64,000 nt of DNA from Ailurus styani (GCA_002007465.1 LNAC01000019.1:393446-457445); one strand, 5' to 3'; shown: positions 1 to 12,110, counted from the stretch's first letter. Made by a program: numbers and translations. Notes: a model not told the origin generated them from the letters alone.

Positions 1-672
1 CAAGCTGGTGCAGCCACTCTGGAAAACAGTATGGAGGCTCCTCAAAAAGTTGAAAATAGAGATACCCTATGACCCAGCAATCGCACTACTGGGTATTCAC
101 CCTAAAAATACAAAGGTAGTGATCTGAAGGGGCACGTGCACCCAAATGTTTATAGCAGCAATGTCCACAATAGCCAAACTATGGAAAGAACCTAGATGTC
201 CATCAACAGATGAATGGATAAAGAAGATGTGGTATATATATACAATGGAATACTATGCAGCTATCAAAAGAAACGAAATCTTGCCATTCGCAACGACATG
301 GATGGAACTGGAGGGTATTATGCTGAGCGAAATAAGTCAATCAGAGAAAGACAATTATCATATGATCTCTCTGATATGAGGAATTTGAGGGGCAGGGCAG
401 GGAGTTGTGGGGGGTAGGGAAGGAAAAAATGAAACAAGATTGGATCAGGAAGGAGACACACCATAAGAGACTCTTAATCTCACGAAACAAACTGAGGGTT
501 ACTGGGGGGTGGGAGGGTAGGGATAGGGTGCATGGGTTATGGACATTGTGGAGGGTATGTACTATGGTGAATGCTGTGAAAGGTGTAAGCCTGATGATTC
601 ACAGACCTGTACCCCTGGGGCAAATAATTAAAAAATAAAAAACAAAAACAAAAACAAAAACAAAACACAAAA
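1..672 (+). mobile_element. LINE-1 3' end (carnivore L1, 5'-truncated by window edge)
   Basis: Sense-strand end of L1 ORF2 plus 3' UTR. The stretch near 214-280 reads as the conserved ORF2 C-terminus (residues MDKEDVVYIYNGILCS) and then shifts frame, so the ORF is broken. The G-rich 3' UTR follows (370-535). It ends with a 'ttcacagacctgtacccc' type 3' terminus near 598-617 and an A-rich caaaaa tail to about 672. The 5' part lies outside the window. No intact protein is encoded. Confidence 0.9.
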
Positions 673-942
673 CCTTGGTGGAATCACTGTCTAAAGGGTT
701 ACCCAAATTTGAGCCTCTGCAACTCAATGACATATGAGTGCATTTTGACCTAAAACTTCTGATTCTTTCTGAGGAAGGTTGAAAGATTCATATATTTAAA
801 CAGAATTAAACAATTACAGAAAGGATAATTTTTCTTTCTGTCTTTAAGATAGAAATGGAATTATTCTTTATGGAAATTGTGAGCATTGTGCGGTAATTAT
901 TTTCATGGTAATAAAATGAGGAAAAGGGTTTTTTTTCTTGTT
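673..942. other. Unassigned AT-rich DNA
   Basis: Single-copy-looking sequence between the L1 tail and the microsatellite. I recognise no gene or repeat family here. Confidence 0.5.
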
Positions 943-1083
943 TCTTTCCTCCCTCTCTCCCTCCCTCCCTCCCTTCCTTCCTTCCTTCTTTCCTTCCTTC
1001 TTTCCTTCCTTCTTTCCTTCCTCCTTTCCATCCATCCATCCATCCATCCATCTGTCCATCCATCCATCCATCCATCCATCCCT
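943..1083. repeat. Compound (CCTT)n / (CCAT)n microsatellite
   Basis: Pyrimidine-rich tandem tetranucleotides: ccct/ccttcctt units, a cctt/tctt mix to about 1028, then tccatccatcc units to 1083 with one interruption (tctgtcc). Open frames on both strands across it (poly SFPSF or KEGRKEG types) are products of the repeat, not genes. Confidence 0.95.
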
Positions 1084-2054
1084 GTTCTCCTCCTCATTCT
1101 TCTCTTCCTCATCCTTTTAGTACATAGGTGCTAAGGAAGATGGGAAAGAGGAAAACTGAGATTACAGATTATTCCCTGGCACCTCTTGCTTTCCAACTAA
1201 TAGGCTGATTTTAGGCCTTGTGTAAGGAGGACTTATGTGAAAAATGAAAAGAACTTTTCATGATTAACCTGCTGACACCTGGCATCCAAACTATTATAGG
1301 CCCATGTAAGAAAAAGCAAGAGCCCAGATTGGGTTAGTGAATCTTTCTGCCCTTGGCCCTGCTTCCTCACAGAGCAAAGGGAAGCTTGAGACCCTGCAGC
1401 CCTGTATTTGCTAGACTAGTAGAGAGTTGCTCTGTCTAGTAGAGCAACAGGAAAGGTTGGGACACTTGAGAAAGTGGTATTTTTATGGGGTATATGTTAT
1501 AGGAGAGATGTCCCTGCTAAGTAGCTGATGGACATCAGACTTCTAATGTGGAAGCAACATGGAAGAGTATGAATACATTGTGCCTATAGGCATGTGATAT
1601 ATATTTTGGGGACTCTAATATAACTGAGGGAGTCTGTGGAAATCGTGATGTCTTAGAATCATACAGATGGGGTTAAGAGCAATTAGGATTTGTGCACTAA
1701 AGTGAATGAAACTACTTATGTCATTAGGTTGGTGACACCTGGAATATTCAAATTACATTCTATACATAAGGAAAAGAAGCCTGATATATCCTCTAGCCTC
1801 TTGAGATTAAACTAATCTGCCTACTACTTTGAGGAGCATTTCCTTCATTTTTCTTTTTTCTTGCTCAGCACTGCCAGCTTTCTGCCAGAGAGGCAGCATT
1901 GTGTAGTTGATAAGGGTTTGTGTTGTAGGTAGACTCACCATATAATTTATTAACCCAAATGGGATACCGTGAGAATTAAACAGCATGCCATTATTAATTG
2001 CATTGGGACAACAGGAAGAACTGTGAATCTTCTGGGAAACGAGGGATGTGTTGT
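1084..2054. other. Unassigned intergenic DNA
   Basis: No coding region or confident repeat. A short stretch at 1889-1940 (gcagcattgtgtagttgata) resembles the start of a MIR and may belong with the MIR that follows, but the DNA between them does not match. Confidence 0.4.
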
Positions 2055-2300
2055 CAGCTGAGCCCTGGAGCCAGATTGTGTGAGTTGGAGTTCTACATTT
2101 GCCTTTTATGAGAGCCTGTGCATTCCTCAAACTCCTTTTGCTTTGATTTTCCGATGTGCCAAAGAAGATGATAAAGGTATCCACCTCATAAGGTTGTTGG
2201 GTGGATTAAACTAGTTAATATACAGAAAGCACTTTGAGTGCTATGTGGCATTTACATAAGTGCTTAAGTGCTTTACAGATGTTAACCATTGTTACCATAC
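2055..2300 (+). repeat. MIR SINE (diverged)
   Basis: Shows MIR order: a 'cctggagccagattg' block, a weak 'cctcaaactcc...' core, 'acctcataaggttgttg', 'ggattaaactagttaat' and a 'gtgctttacagatgttaacc' type 3' end. Divergence is high, as expected for this ancient family. Confidence 0.7.
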
Positions 2301-2957
2301 CATCACCATTTGTTGGGAATGTCTTAACCAAGTCTACTAAAAACTTTTTAACAGGTATCAAATGTAACAGTATTTTAAAATCCTGACAGATATATTAAAT
2401 GGCACATTTTTAATAAAGCACTATTCAAATGTATGGTCTGATTCAAAGAAAAGCAAATGTCATTATCCGTGCATGCAAAGTAATTAGAATATATTTTCCA
2501 ATTTTCCAAAATGATAAATGGTCACCAAATAATAGTAGAAAACTAATCACAAGTTTGCATAATACTTTATGTTATAGATAGCATCAAGTTGCTCTTAATT
2601 ATTTTTACTTGATTGAGGAAGGTGATTTCTACCTAGCAAAAGAACAGTAATGCCTGGTAAATGGTCTCTTGCACTGTTTGACAAGAAATCACAAATAGGG
2701 ATTTAATATCATCTCTCTGCTATCTTCTCTAGATCAAAAGATGAGATCTATTATCTATTACTTACTGTATGGTTGATGTGTCCTGGACAAGGAAGCTTAA
2801 TTGAGGTATTCTTGGTTTTCTTTCCCAATTTTTTCCTAAATGTAGGAACTCTCCAAGACTGTTTCTTTAATTACTTCCTACACTTTCCCCCAGTGCTTTC
2901 CTTAGGTGACCTCATTACCTTTCTCAAGTTTCACTGTCATTTCTATGTTTAAGACTT
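2301..2957. other. Unassigned AT-rich DNA
   Basis: No gene, RNA or transposon recognised on either strand. Confidence 0.45.
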
Positions 2958-3032
2958 CCATCTCTCTCTCTCTCTCTGTCTCTCCCCTTCTCTCCCTCCC
3001 CCCATTTCTCCCTCCCTTCCTCTCCCTCTCTG
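2958..3032. repeat. CT-rich low-complexity tract
   Basis: (TC)n run from about 2960 to 2978, followed by ctccctccc-type polypyrimidine. A 124-residue open frame that runs through it is compositionally biased and has no recognisable domain. Confidence 0.85.
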
Positions 3033-3439
3033 GTCTGACTTCTTGGCTGAGCTCTCTTCTCCCATTTCTGATATTCTATGGATCATTTCCATTTCCATAC
3101 CCACTGGGACCTAAAACCTATTGTGATTCTTTTCACTTGTTTCACACCATCAGATCACTTGTGTTCTCTTCTTCTTTTCATGGTATCTCTGACTTCCTTT
3201 CCTTCCTTTCTGTTTTCTTGGTTACTACCTTATATCTGATCCATGTAACTTGTGAATATGCTCTTGAGACAGTACCCTAAATGTTCTTTTGTTTAAAAAA
3301 AAAGACATAAAAATTTATTGCTTTGTTCAAAATTTACTGCCACCTTTCTGGAAAACTTGTTATACTAGAAGATTTGTACATATCATAGAGACTTAACTCA
3401 AAGGAATAAATTTAGTAGTGCCATTTGAGACAGATGATG

Positions 3440-3990
3440 GTGGGTAGAAGACCCCTTTCCTGGTGTCCCTCATCTACCCAGTTAGCAGTAGGTTAGGGGA
3501 GATCAAATTTTATTAAGGTAAATTATTCCTACAACCTCCATGGTAGAAGTATACTTACCTACACTCTTGATATGGGATTTGGGCATGTGACTAGCTTTAG
3601 CCTTATGGTGGGTGGAATGTGCTTTATTACCCTTTGGCATTGAACTCAGCCATGTGACTTGCTTTAGCCAATTGGATATTAGTTAATGTGACATGAGCAT
3701 ACTTGACATGTGCTTGGATGGTTAGTCTTCTTGTGCCTATGTCATTGCTATGAGAATGATATCCCCCAACTAGCCTTCTGGTCCAAGGATGATAAGAGAC
3801 ATGAAACAGACTAAAACCAACCTTCAGCTTATAGCTGCCTGGATGAGCCTGGCTTAGTTTAGGGGACTTCCAGCTGATTCACCTGAGCCAACTAAACGTC
3901 TTGTAAGAATGAGAGGTAAATAAAATCTTATCATTTTATGTCCCTCACATTCTATGCTATTTATTTCAAAGCAATAGTTCTCTAATATGT
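3440..3990 (+). mobile_element. Ancient LTR-like interspersed repeat (MaLR/ERVL type, subfamily not assigned)
   Basis: Has wording known from old mammalian LTR-like repeats: 'catgtgacttgctttagcc aattgg', 'gtgacatgagc', 'cttctggtcc' and 'gatgagagacatg'-like blocks, then an 'aaataaaatctt' block near 3920 and 'caaagcaatag' near 3970. The element is heavily diverged and carries no coding capacity. Its edges are approximate. Confidence 0.5.
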
Positions 3991-6394
3991 TTCCAGGATA
4001 TTTTTTTTAACTTCAAATAAGCAAAGTATTTCAGTATGTGATATTTATTAATGGTGGTAAAATTTATATACCTTATAAAGATTGTCAGGATAATATTGGA
4101 GGAAAAGGGCGAAATCAAAATAGACATTAACTTGTCTTTTTACTCAACAATCTAATTCAGCAGATCTTAACCCTTAAAGTGATTAAGAATCAACTTGAAG
4201 AGATCATTTAAAGAGAAAATCTCTGTCTTTAATTCTATCAATCAATTCATTAGTTTTGGGTGACTTCCAGGAATTTGAATTCTCAACTATCACTCCTAGA
4301 TAGTTGTGATGCATGTAGTCCAATGAACATTGGTTTCATTTTTTAAAAATTCTTTTCTATGTTTCTTTTTTAAGATGCCATACAAAGTTTAAGGTTTATT
4401 TGGGTGATACATAAAACAAATATGAGGTAGAAAATGAAATGATAAGTGTTCTATTCTGTTCTTGTATACCCTACTGAAGCTTTTATCCATTATGAGTTGA
4501 AGATTGAAGAGCAACATTATCTTATTAATTTTGGTTTCTTGTAGTTTACATCATAAACCCAGAAAGCTTTAATTTTTATTTTAGTATTATTTCTATTTAA
4601 TACCAAGCAGTTCTCCAGAGATCTCTTTTCAACCAATGTTCCCTTTGGCAGTGAAATCCACTTACCTTAACTGACTGTGATTATACTTCAACCTAGTTCT
4701 CAGAGTCATGATGGTAATATTCATTTTACTATCCCAAAAGGCTCTTAGTATTCATCAAATATTTGATTAACATTGTTTAATAAAGCTTATAGATTGCAGA
4801 AACATGAAACCTAACTCCACCATGATTTTTACCACTGTCTTGTTCATTAACACTGCAAGTTGCTTCTCTAAAATAATTAAAATCCATAATTGAATACACT
4901 AGAATAATTTTGGAAAATTAGTTTAATTATTCCAGTACTTCCATTTGGAAAGCTTGCATTATTTATTACAACTAAATGGATAAATGTGACCCCTCTTTTC
5001 TTTCTTTTTATTTCACACTTATTCTTTAGGAGGGAATATTTGTTTTGCATATTTTGCATGTTTTTTAAGGGTGTGAAATTTTTATTTTTATTTTTAAGGG
5101 TGCTCTTAAAGCTGCGTTGACAAAAACATAAGTATAACTTGGGCACTATAAATAAGAGGAGTGTACTAACTGCAGAACTTTTATTCACCTTCAGGAATTG
5201 GCTCATTATATTAAGAAAAATTCAACTTCCTCTCCTCACTTAGTATGTTGTCCAAGTTTTAAATTATTCCATACCTTTAGAAGAAAAATATAATATGGGA
5301 AATTGTAAATCTTTCAAGGATTCCCTCTGGAGTAAAAAGACCATATTTACCTTTTCTACTAACTTTAGACTTATGGTCTACTGGTTAGCTAGAGTGGGTT
5401 TGGGATACATGTAGTTCATTAATCTACATTAGCTCTGTACTTGAGAATGGCATCTAGGACATGGCTGCATTATTTATATAACAGAAGAACTGGAGGTCTT
5501 TTATAAGCTAGGAAATAAAAACCTAAACAGGGTATTTTAAACTTAGATTAAATCCCTCTTGGCTATATTCACTTAGCAATCCCAGCAATCATAATGTAGG
5601 AAGCTAAGGGTATCTTTATTAAAAGCACTTCAGTTCAGCTTTATGGGATAAAAGTTATTCAGAACCCTGGATGACTGCAGTGACTTCATTTTTTTTGCAA
5701 CACATATTTATGAGAAATAGTAAGGGCCTCAGCGGAAATTACACAATTAATATTTTAGAAGGTCTGGGGTTCACCCAGTCAGCAGTAATATGAGGTGGTT
5801 GGGTCATAAGTCACAAGTATGCTTGGATTTCATAATCGTAAGCTTTACCTGTGACTTAGTAGAATAATTCAACTGACAACACAGAATCAAATGAAAATAC
5901 TCAAACAATTTAAAAGAGAAATAAATTAAACCTAATATGAAAGGTCAAAAGCTCTCCATTAAAATTTATATTTGTTAATTCCCTTGGGTTAAGCCAAATA
6001 AATACCTATAATAACAGGTTTAAAAATGCCACTGCCATTTCTATTACCAAATTTCTTAGCTTGAAATAAAACTTGCAGATCAGGGTTTTGCATGATATAG
6101 CTGCAAAATACTGCAGAAATCTCCCAATTTCTAAGCCGTTTACCCTCCTCCTTCCAGATTTTTACTCTCTAGTCCGATCCCACCTCCCCAACCCTCATGA
6201 ACTATTTATGTGTTCTTTCTAGGGAGAGTTGATCAACTGGAATAAGATGATTTGATTTATGTTTTCTGTTGAGTAGACCTCATGTTCCCTCAGAAAATAA
6301 AGAGTCAGCATTGACAATCACAACGTGTAACCCATGACTGATTTTGGAAATGCCTTAGTTTTTAAAAAAGGATTATGATTTCATGCAGTACATG
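3991..6394. other. 2.4-kb AT-rich stretch without recognised features
   Basis: I see no gene, RNA or confidently assigned transposon. A 109-residue antisense frame at 4877-5206 has no family features and is Lys/Asn-rich from AT bias, so I treat it as chance. Confidence 0.45.
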
Positions 6395-6505
6395 TTTATA
6401 ATGTCATAAGAGCAGAGGCCATAGTCTGTCTTATTTTCTGGGATTTAGCATGTGTCTGACACAAAGAATGTGTGTAATAAATATTGGCTAAATGAATGAA
6501 TGAAA
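6395..6505 (+). mobile_element. L2 LINE 3' end
   Basis: Shows the L2 terminus: 'gcagaggccatagtctgtct', then 'ataaatattggctaaatg' and a final aatgaatgaatg repeat, the typical (TGAA)n 3' end of L2/CR1-type LINEs. Confidence 0.8.
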
Positions 6506-6803
6506 ATTAAGAGCAACAAACACATACTTTTAAGGCTACTGTAGTCAAGACCATGGTATTCTGAAATAGAAATTATTTATTTATTCATCAAACATTTATT
6601 GACTACACATTATGTATCAGACACTATTCTATACCCTGGAAACATAAAGGAAAGAAGAAAGACACTCTCACTGTCCTATTGTGATATATAATCCAATGCA
6701 AGATATAGAAGATTATAGCACACAACAATAAAGTCTGTAACAGGGGAGGACAATGTGCCAATGGAGCACAGAAATGTATCACCAGACTCAAACTGGAGAT
6801 CTC

Positions 6804-6819
6804 ATGAAATAACATTGTG
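6804..6819. repeat. Target-site duplication, left copy, of L1 6820-7251
   Basis: 16-bp 'atgaaataacattgtg'; the partner at 7252-7267 reads 'atgaaataacactgtg' (15/16 match). Confidence 0.9.
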
Positions 6820-7251
6820 GAGCCAGATACCCTTCAACAGATGAATGGATAAAGAAGGTGTGGTCCATATATACAATGGAATATTATGCAGCCATCAGAA
6901 AGGATGAATACCCAACTTTTGTATCAACATGGACAGAACTGGAGGAGATTATGCTGAGTGAAATAAGTCAGACAGAGAAAGTCAATTATCATATGGTTTC
7001 ACTTACTTGTGGAACATAAAGAATAAAGTAGAGGACTTTAGGAGAAGGAAAGGAAAAGTGAATGGGGGTAAATCTGAGGGGGAGACGAACCATGAGAGAC
7101 TGTGGACTCTGAGAAACAAACAGAGTTATGGAGGGGTGAGGGGGAGGGGGCCTGCTGGTGGGTATTAAGGAGGACACGAATTGCATGGAGCAGTGGGTGT
7201 GGTGCATAAGCAATGAATCTTGGATCACTGAAAAAATAAAGTAGAAAAAAA
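6820..7251 (+). mobile_element. Young 5'-truncated LINE-1 3' end
   Basis: 432 bp holding the last part of ORF2 and the 3' UTR, ending 'cttggatcactgaaaaaataa' and a short A tail. A 16-bp TSD fixes its edges (6804-6819 and 7252-7267). It entered an older antisense L2. The ORF2 remnant is not functional. The 3' UTR type matches the antisense copy at 45758-46198. Confidence 0.93.
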
Positions 7252-7744
7252 ATGAAATAACACTGTGTAAAAGGTGATATGTAAGTTGGTATCTGAGGAA
7301 AGAATGTGATTTAACTCAGTGAAACCAGAGGTGAGGGAGAGGAAAAAGAATGGAATAAGCATGTGTATGAGGCTAAGGCAGACAGCTAGGGTCACATCCA
7401 CCACGGACTTGCAGGTCATGTTGTGGAGGCTGGGCTTTATTCCATGAGCTATGATGAAATGGCTAGGTAGAAAACCCAGAAGTTTAAGTGAAAAGTATGT
7501 TTTTATTATAAAAAGTGTCTGATTTTAATGACTTCCTTCCAAGGAATAGAGTTTGGAAAGAGAAAAATGGAACTTAATTGTGGAGAAACCTGGCAAACAC
7601 CGTGGTACCCAAGTGATGGAGTTACTGTCACCAGTGATGTCACATGGTACCAGGTGATGCATGATGCCATGTGAAGAGAAGAGCACCTTCACGGTACTGT
7701 TTCCAGAAACCATTACCTCAGTCTAATCATTAGAAAAAAAGTCA

Positions 7745-8112
7745 GATCCAAATTGAGAGTTATCCTATAAAATGTTTGACCAGTACTCATTAAAACTCTC
7801 AAGGTCATGAAAAGCAGGAAAAAGGTTGAGAAAAAATTACAAACCAGAAGATACTAAGGATTTAAAAAAGCAAATGCAATGTGATATCCTGGATTAGATC
7901 CTGGAATAGAAGCAGGGCATTAATGGAGAGGTATGAATTCAAATAAAGTGTAAAATTTAGGTATAGGTAATATACCAATATTGGTTTCTTAGATTTGACA
8001 AATAAACCATGATCTCAGAAGATGGTATCGCAGGAAACCGAAACTAGGTGAGAGGCATTCAGTATTATTTTTGTAACTTTTCTTATAAATCTAAAATTAT
8101 TCCAAAATTAAA
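7745..8112 (+). mobile_element. Old L1M-type LINE-1 3' UTR
   Basis: Contains L1M 3'-UTR wording: 'ggattagatcctggaata', 'ttaatggagaggtatg', 'aataccaatattggttt'-like text and the terminal 'ctaaaattattccaaaat taaaaag'. Non-coding and diverged. Confidence 0.75.
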
Positions 8113-8129
8113 AAGGTCGTTTTAAGAGA

Positions 8130-8960
8130 GTGAAAAAATAATGTATAGCTAAGATGTGATTGCTTTGCAAATAATACTTGTAACATTTTGGATGTAAATA
8201 TTTAAATTCTATACTATAAAAAGGGTCTTTTTTAATATAAGAAAAAGGACAAATAGCTGAGTAGAAAAATAAGCAAATGGTATTATAAGGAATTTGACAA
8301 AAGAGCAACTTCATGTGACCAATAAACATGCTCAACCCCACTAAAAATAAAATAAAATAAATAAAATAAAATAAAATAAAATAATTTAACACCAAGATGG
8401 CTCTTTTCACCTATTAAGTTGTTAAAAGTTAAAAAGACTGGTAATACTTATTAGTGGAGATTCCAAGAATATGGCAGTCATATATTGCTGGTGGAAATTT
8501 TGTTATATTCTTTGTGGAATTCATTTTGGCAATATATTAGAATAAAATATGCTTATATTTTCCTGGCAAGATGACTCCTGGGAAATAATCTCATAAAAAT
8601 AAAAGCTGGTATAAAATAATAATGCATATTTCAGGGTTTTTTTTTGTAGCAGAAAAAATATATATAAAATATAAGTCTATAGTATGGGAATGATGAAAAA
8701 ATAGATACATCACTACCAAGGACTCAAAAGTAACCATTATGAATGAAATAGAACTAAATTTGGGAGGCTTTCCAGAATTCATTATTAAATAAGAAGAGGA
8801 AGATATGAAGAAACATATAATATATATAAAAATTATTACAGTTTATAAATTTAATGATGATGTAATGACATACACAAGATTTATATAAATATATATATAC
8901 ATATAAACATTTTAATATATTTATTAAGTTTGATAGTCTCAAGAGAATGCAATAAGGAAA
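8130..8960 (+). mobile_element. Old L1M LINE-1, end of ORF2 and 3' UTR
   Basis: The blocks 'accaataaacatgctcaacc', 'cttttcacctattaagttgt' and 'cagtcatatattgctggtgg' follow L1M ORF2 3' order. The reading frame is destroyed. An (AAAAT)n tract lies inside it. Confidence 0.75.
8343..8384. repeat. (AAAAT)n low-complexity tract
   Basis: Tandem aaaat units inside the L1M copy, probably grown from its A-rich DNA. Confidence 0.85.
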
Positions 8961-9433
8961 TAACTTTCACTTTTATCTACTAATGACCAAACAGACTTTG
9001 TCAGGTATCCCTTCTTTGTCCCTGGGATATATCTTGATCTCAAATCTCTTGACTTTCCAGTCTTTTTTTTTTTTTCAGTTTAAAAATCCACCTTAACTTA
9101 ATATCAAAACTTCAGTCTCTGCGCCGACACAAATCTTCTCCCTTGCCCCTAATTCAGGCTGGATCTTTGCTTGTGCAAGACAAGCTGTGAGGAAGATGAG
9201 AGGGGAAGTGGTGAATCATGACACAGGATCATCTGTGTGTTCACTATTCTATCTTTTCCTCACTTTCTTGCTGTGGCTTATTCTTCCAGTCTCAGTGGAG
9301 GGAGAGAAGATGAATGGTAAATCAGGCAGGGGCTGATGCTGTTTGGAGTTCTTTCTTGGCTTCTGTATGCTGTCTGTTATGACATATGTCTTACTGCTGC
9401 CAGGTCCTTCTCATAGGAATGCATTTGTCTATT
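8961..9433. other. Unassigned DNA
   Basis: Includes a T14 run at about 9064-9077. No recognised gene or repeat. Confidence 0.4.
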
Positions 9434-9680
9434 CTGGTGCTGTGGCTTTTTTAAAAGTGACTTTATTATTTATTTATTTATTTTTAGTGAGCAAGCAAGA
9501 GAGATTGCATGCTAGGAGGGGAAGGGAGCAAAGGGTGGGAGAGAGAGAGACTCTTAAGTAGGCTCCACGTCTAGTGATATGGGGCTCCATCTCAGCACCC
9601 AGAGATCATGCCTGAGCCTAAATCAAGAGTCAGATGCTCAGCCAACTTAGCCACCCAGGTATCCTGGTGCTGTGGCTTTT
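9434..9680 (-). mobile_element. Can-SINE with exact 17-bp TSD (older subtype)
   Basis: SINE body at 9451-9663, antisense: left poly-T/(TTTA), purine-rich tract, 'agatcatgcctgagcc', and the tRNA-like head at the right ('ttagccacccagg'). The TSD 'ctggtgctgtggctttt' is exact at 9434-9450 and 9664-9680. Transcribed by RNA polymerase III in the active family; this copy's internal boxes are diverged. Confidence 0.95.
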
Positions 9681-9901
9681 CCAGTATTTAATATTTGTAT
9701 TTTATATATTTTATGTATTTTTAAAGATTTGGCCTTATCCTAATTTGAGTAATGCACTTTGGTCTATCTTTTCACAATTTTTTCTTAGCTCCTTTGCAAA
9801 GAACATATATTTTGGGTCCTCTCTTTCTGCTAGGTGCCCTGAACAGGGACCCTTTCAAGGAAGCCTTAACTTAATTGCATTTATGTTATCATTTGGTTTG
9901 T

Positions 9902-10149
9902 AGAAAACTTACTTTTTTGCCTTNTACTTTTTTTTTTTAAAGATTTTATTTATTTATTTCACAGAGGGAGAGAGATCACAAGGAGGCAGAGAGAGCAGGC
10001 AGAGAGAGGGGGGGGAAGCAGGCTCCCCGCTGAGCAGGGAGCCTGATGCGGGCCTCGATCCCAGGACCCTGAGATCATGACCTGAGCCGAAAGCAGAGGC
10101 TTTAACCCACTGAGCCACCCAGGCGCCCAGAAAACTTACTTTTTTGCCT
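9902..10149 (-). mobile_element. Young Can-SINE with exact 21-bp TSD
   Basis: Body at 9923-10128. Near-consensus tRNA-Lys-like head on the right (reverse complement of 'gggcgcctgggtggctcagt'), B-box-like 'gggatcgagg' on the minus strand, and a T-rich left end. The 21-bp TSD (9902-9922 and 10129-10149) is identical. The only ambiguous base in the window, n at 9924, lies at its poly-T edge. Low divergence suggests a recent insertion. Confidence 0.96.
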
Positions 10150-10537
10150 AACATCCATGGAAATAAACTTTACTCCTGTCGCAATCTTCCCTCCTCTTCC
10201 TGATGTCGGAGGAATTCCAGCACCTTCAGTTTTTATATGTATTCCCACAAACTCTTTTAGGTCTATAGCATATTCTCAGAGAACTCTTTTGTAATAAATG
10301 TAGTACTAGTTGGGCTGACATTGGTTATTCCACATCTTCTGCTTAGGGCTTTCATGCACTATCAGAGTCCAGAGACAATCCCATCTAACATCCTGCTACA
10401 TAAAAAAAGTTGTACATAATTATATGAATATAGAAAAAAACCAGATTCTTAATAATGATTTTCAGGATGGAAGATGAAGGGGTAAGAGAAATGAAAAAGA
10501 AAACAAATAGATCCACAATAAGGACAGCATTTTAGAG

Positions 10538-10538
<1 letters not shown>
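10150..10538. other. Unassigned DNA
   Basis: No recognised gene or repeat. Parts may be an old L1M 3' UTR ('gattttcaggatggaagatg'). Confidence 0.35.

Positions 10539-10567
<29 letters not shown>
10539..10567. repeat. (TA)n microsatellite
   Basis: About 14 uninterrupted TA units. Confidence 0.95.
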
Positions 10568-10570
<3 letters not shown>

Positions 10571-10585
10571 TTATCTAAGATCACA

Positions 10586-11960
10586 TTTTTAATTTTTTTG
10601 TTTTTTTTTAAATTTTGTTCGGTTAGCCATTGTATAGTACATCATTAGTTTTTAATGTAGTGTTCAATGATTCATTAGTTGTATATAATACCCAGTGCTC
10701 ATCACAACACATGCCCTCTGTAATACCTATCACCCAGCTACCCTATCCCCTCACCTCCCTTCCCCTGAAACCCTCAGTGTTTTCCCCAGAGTCCATAGTC
10801 TCATGGTTCATCTCCCTCTCTAATTTCTCCCCCTTCAGTTTTCCCTCCCTTCCCCTGTAGTCCTCTGTGTTATTCTTTATGTTCCCCATATGAGTGAAAT
10901 CATATAATTCTCATTCTCTGCTTGACTTATTTCACTTAGCATAATCCCCGCCAGTTCCATCCTTGTCAATGCAAATGGTGAATATTCATCCTTTCTGATG
11001 GGTGAATAATATTCCATTGTATATATGTACCACATCTTCTTTATCCATTCATCTGTTGAAGGGTATCTTGGATCCTTCTGCAGTTTTGCTATTGTGGATA
11101 TTGCTGCTATGAGCTTTGGGGTGCATGTGCCACTTCTTTTCACTACATCTGTATCTTTGGGGTAAATACCTACCAGTGCAATTACTGAGTCACAGGGTAG
11201 CTCTATTTGTAATATCTAGAGGATTCTCATGCTGTTTTCCAGAATGGCTGTACCAGCTTGCATTCCCACAAAGAATGTAAGAGGGTTCCCCTTTCTCCAC
11301 ATACTTGCTAATATTTGTTGTTTCCTGTTTTGTTAATTTTTCCCATTCTAGTTGATGTAAGGTGTCATCACATTGGGGTTTTGATTTGTATATTCCTGAT
11401 GGCTAGTGATATTGAACATTTTTTCATGTGTCTGTTAGCCATTTGTATGTCCTCTTTGGAGAGGTGTCTGTTCATGTCTTCTGCCCATTTTTGACTTGAT
11501 TATTTGTTTTTTGGGTGCTGAGTTTGAGAAGTTCTTTATAGATCTTGGATACCAGCCCTTTAACTGCAATGCTATTTGCAAATATCTTCTCCCATTCTGT
11601 GGGTTGCATTATTGTTTTGTTAACTGTTTCCTTTGCGGTAAAGAAGCTTTTTATCTCAACAAAATCCCAAAAGTTCATTTTTGCTTTTGTTTTCCTTGCC
11701 TTTGGAGACATGTCTTAAAAGAAGTTGCTGTGGCCATTGTCAAAGAGGTTATTGCCTATATTCTCCTCTAGGGTTTTTATGGATTCCTTGTCTCACATTG
11801 AGGTCTTTCATCCATTTTTAGTTTATTTGTGTTGGTGTAAGAGAATGATCCAGTTTCATTCTTCTGCATGTGGCTGTCCAATTTTCCCAGCACCACTTAC
11901 TAAAAAGCCTGTCTTTTTTCCATTGGATAGTCTTGAGGGTTGTATTTTGACTGTGTGGTT
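10586..11960 (-). mobile_element. 5'-truncated LINE-1, antisense (about 1.4 kb)
   Basis: Left end is T-rich (the L1 A tail on the minus strand); 3' UTR and C-terminal ORF2 follow. Minus-strand frames at 10877-11143 and 11472-11711 carry ORF2 C-terminal residues such as KMWYIYTMEYY and NFWDFVEIKSF. The 5' end is cut near 'ccattggatagtcttg' (about 11945). Frame breaks rule out a functional protein. The 5' part of ORF2, with endonuclease and reverse transcriptase, is absent. Confidence 0.92.
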
Positions 11961-12009
11961 ATACAGACATGGAGACATGAAAGAAAAGGAAGATCAATTG
12001 CATAATGCT

Positions 12010-12110
12010 TATTGTGGTTATCTCAGGATAGGGTGATTTTGGAGGATTTATATTTGCTTTTTTATACTATTCTTTATGATAGTATTTCAAATGTATTTTT
12101 ATATGATCTG
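12010..12110 (+). mobile_element. Old L1M 3' UTR scrap
   Basis: Text such as 'gtggttatctcaggatag', 'gggtgatttt' and 'tatttgcttttttatac' matches L1M 3'-UTR wording. Short and diverged. Confidence 0.45.

Larger units (their letters stand above)
6572..7500 (-). mobile_element. L2 LINE fragment, split by a young L1
   Basis: Left part (6572-6819) is the reverse complement of the L2 3' region ('catttattgactacaca', 'ctattctataccctgg'). The right part (7268-7500) continues it ('ggaggctgggctttattcc'). A later L1 (6820-7251) interrupts it with a TSD. No coding capacity remains. Confidence 0.75.

Noticed and set aside
146..417. Frames with KMWYIYTMEYY / MDKEDVVYIYNG peptides (also 10877-11143, 46009-46209, 51193-51444)
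   Set aside because: They are the C-terminal end of L1 ORF2 in truncated copies, often misannotated as proteins. Not genes.
806..1134. Repetitive open frames (KEGRKEG, SFPSFFPS, MDGWMDG types)
   Set aside because: Translations of the CCTT/CCAT microsatellite in several frames and both strands.
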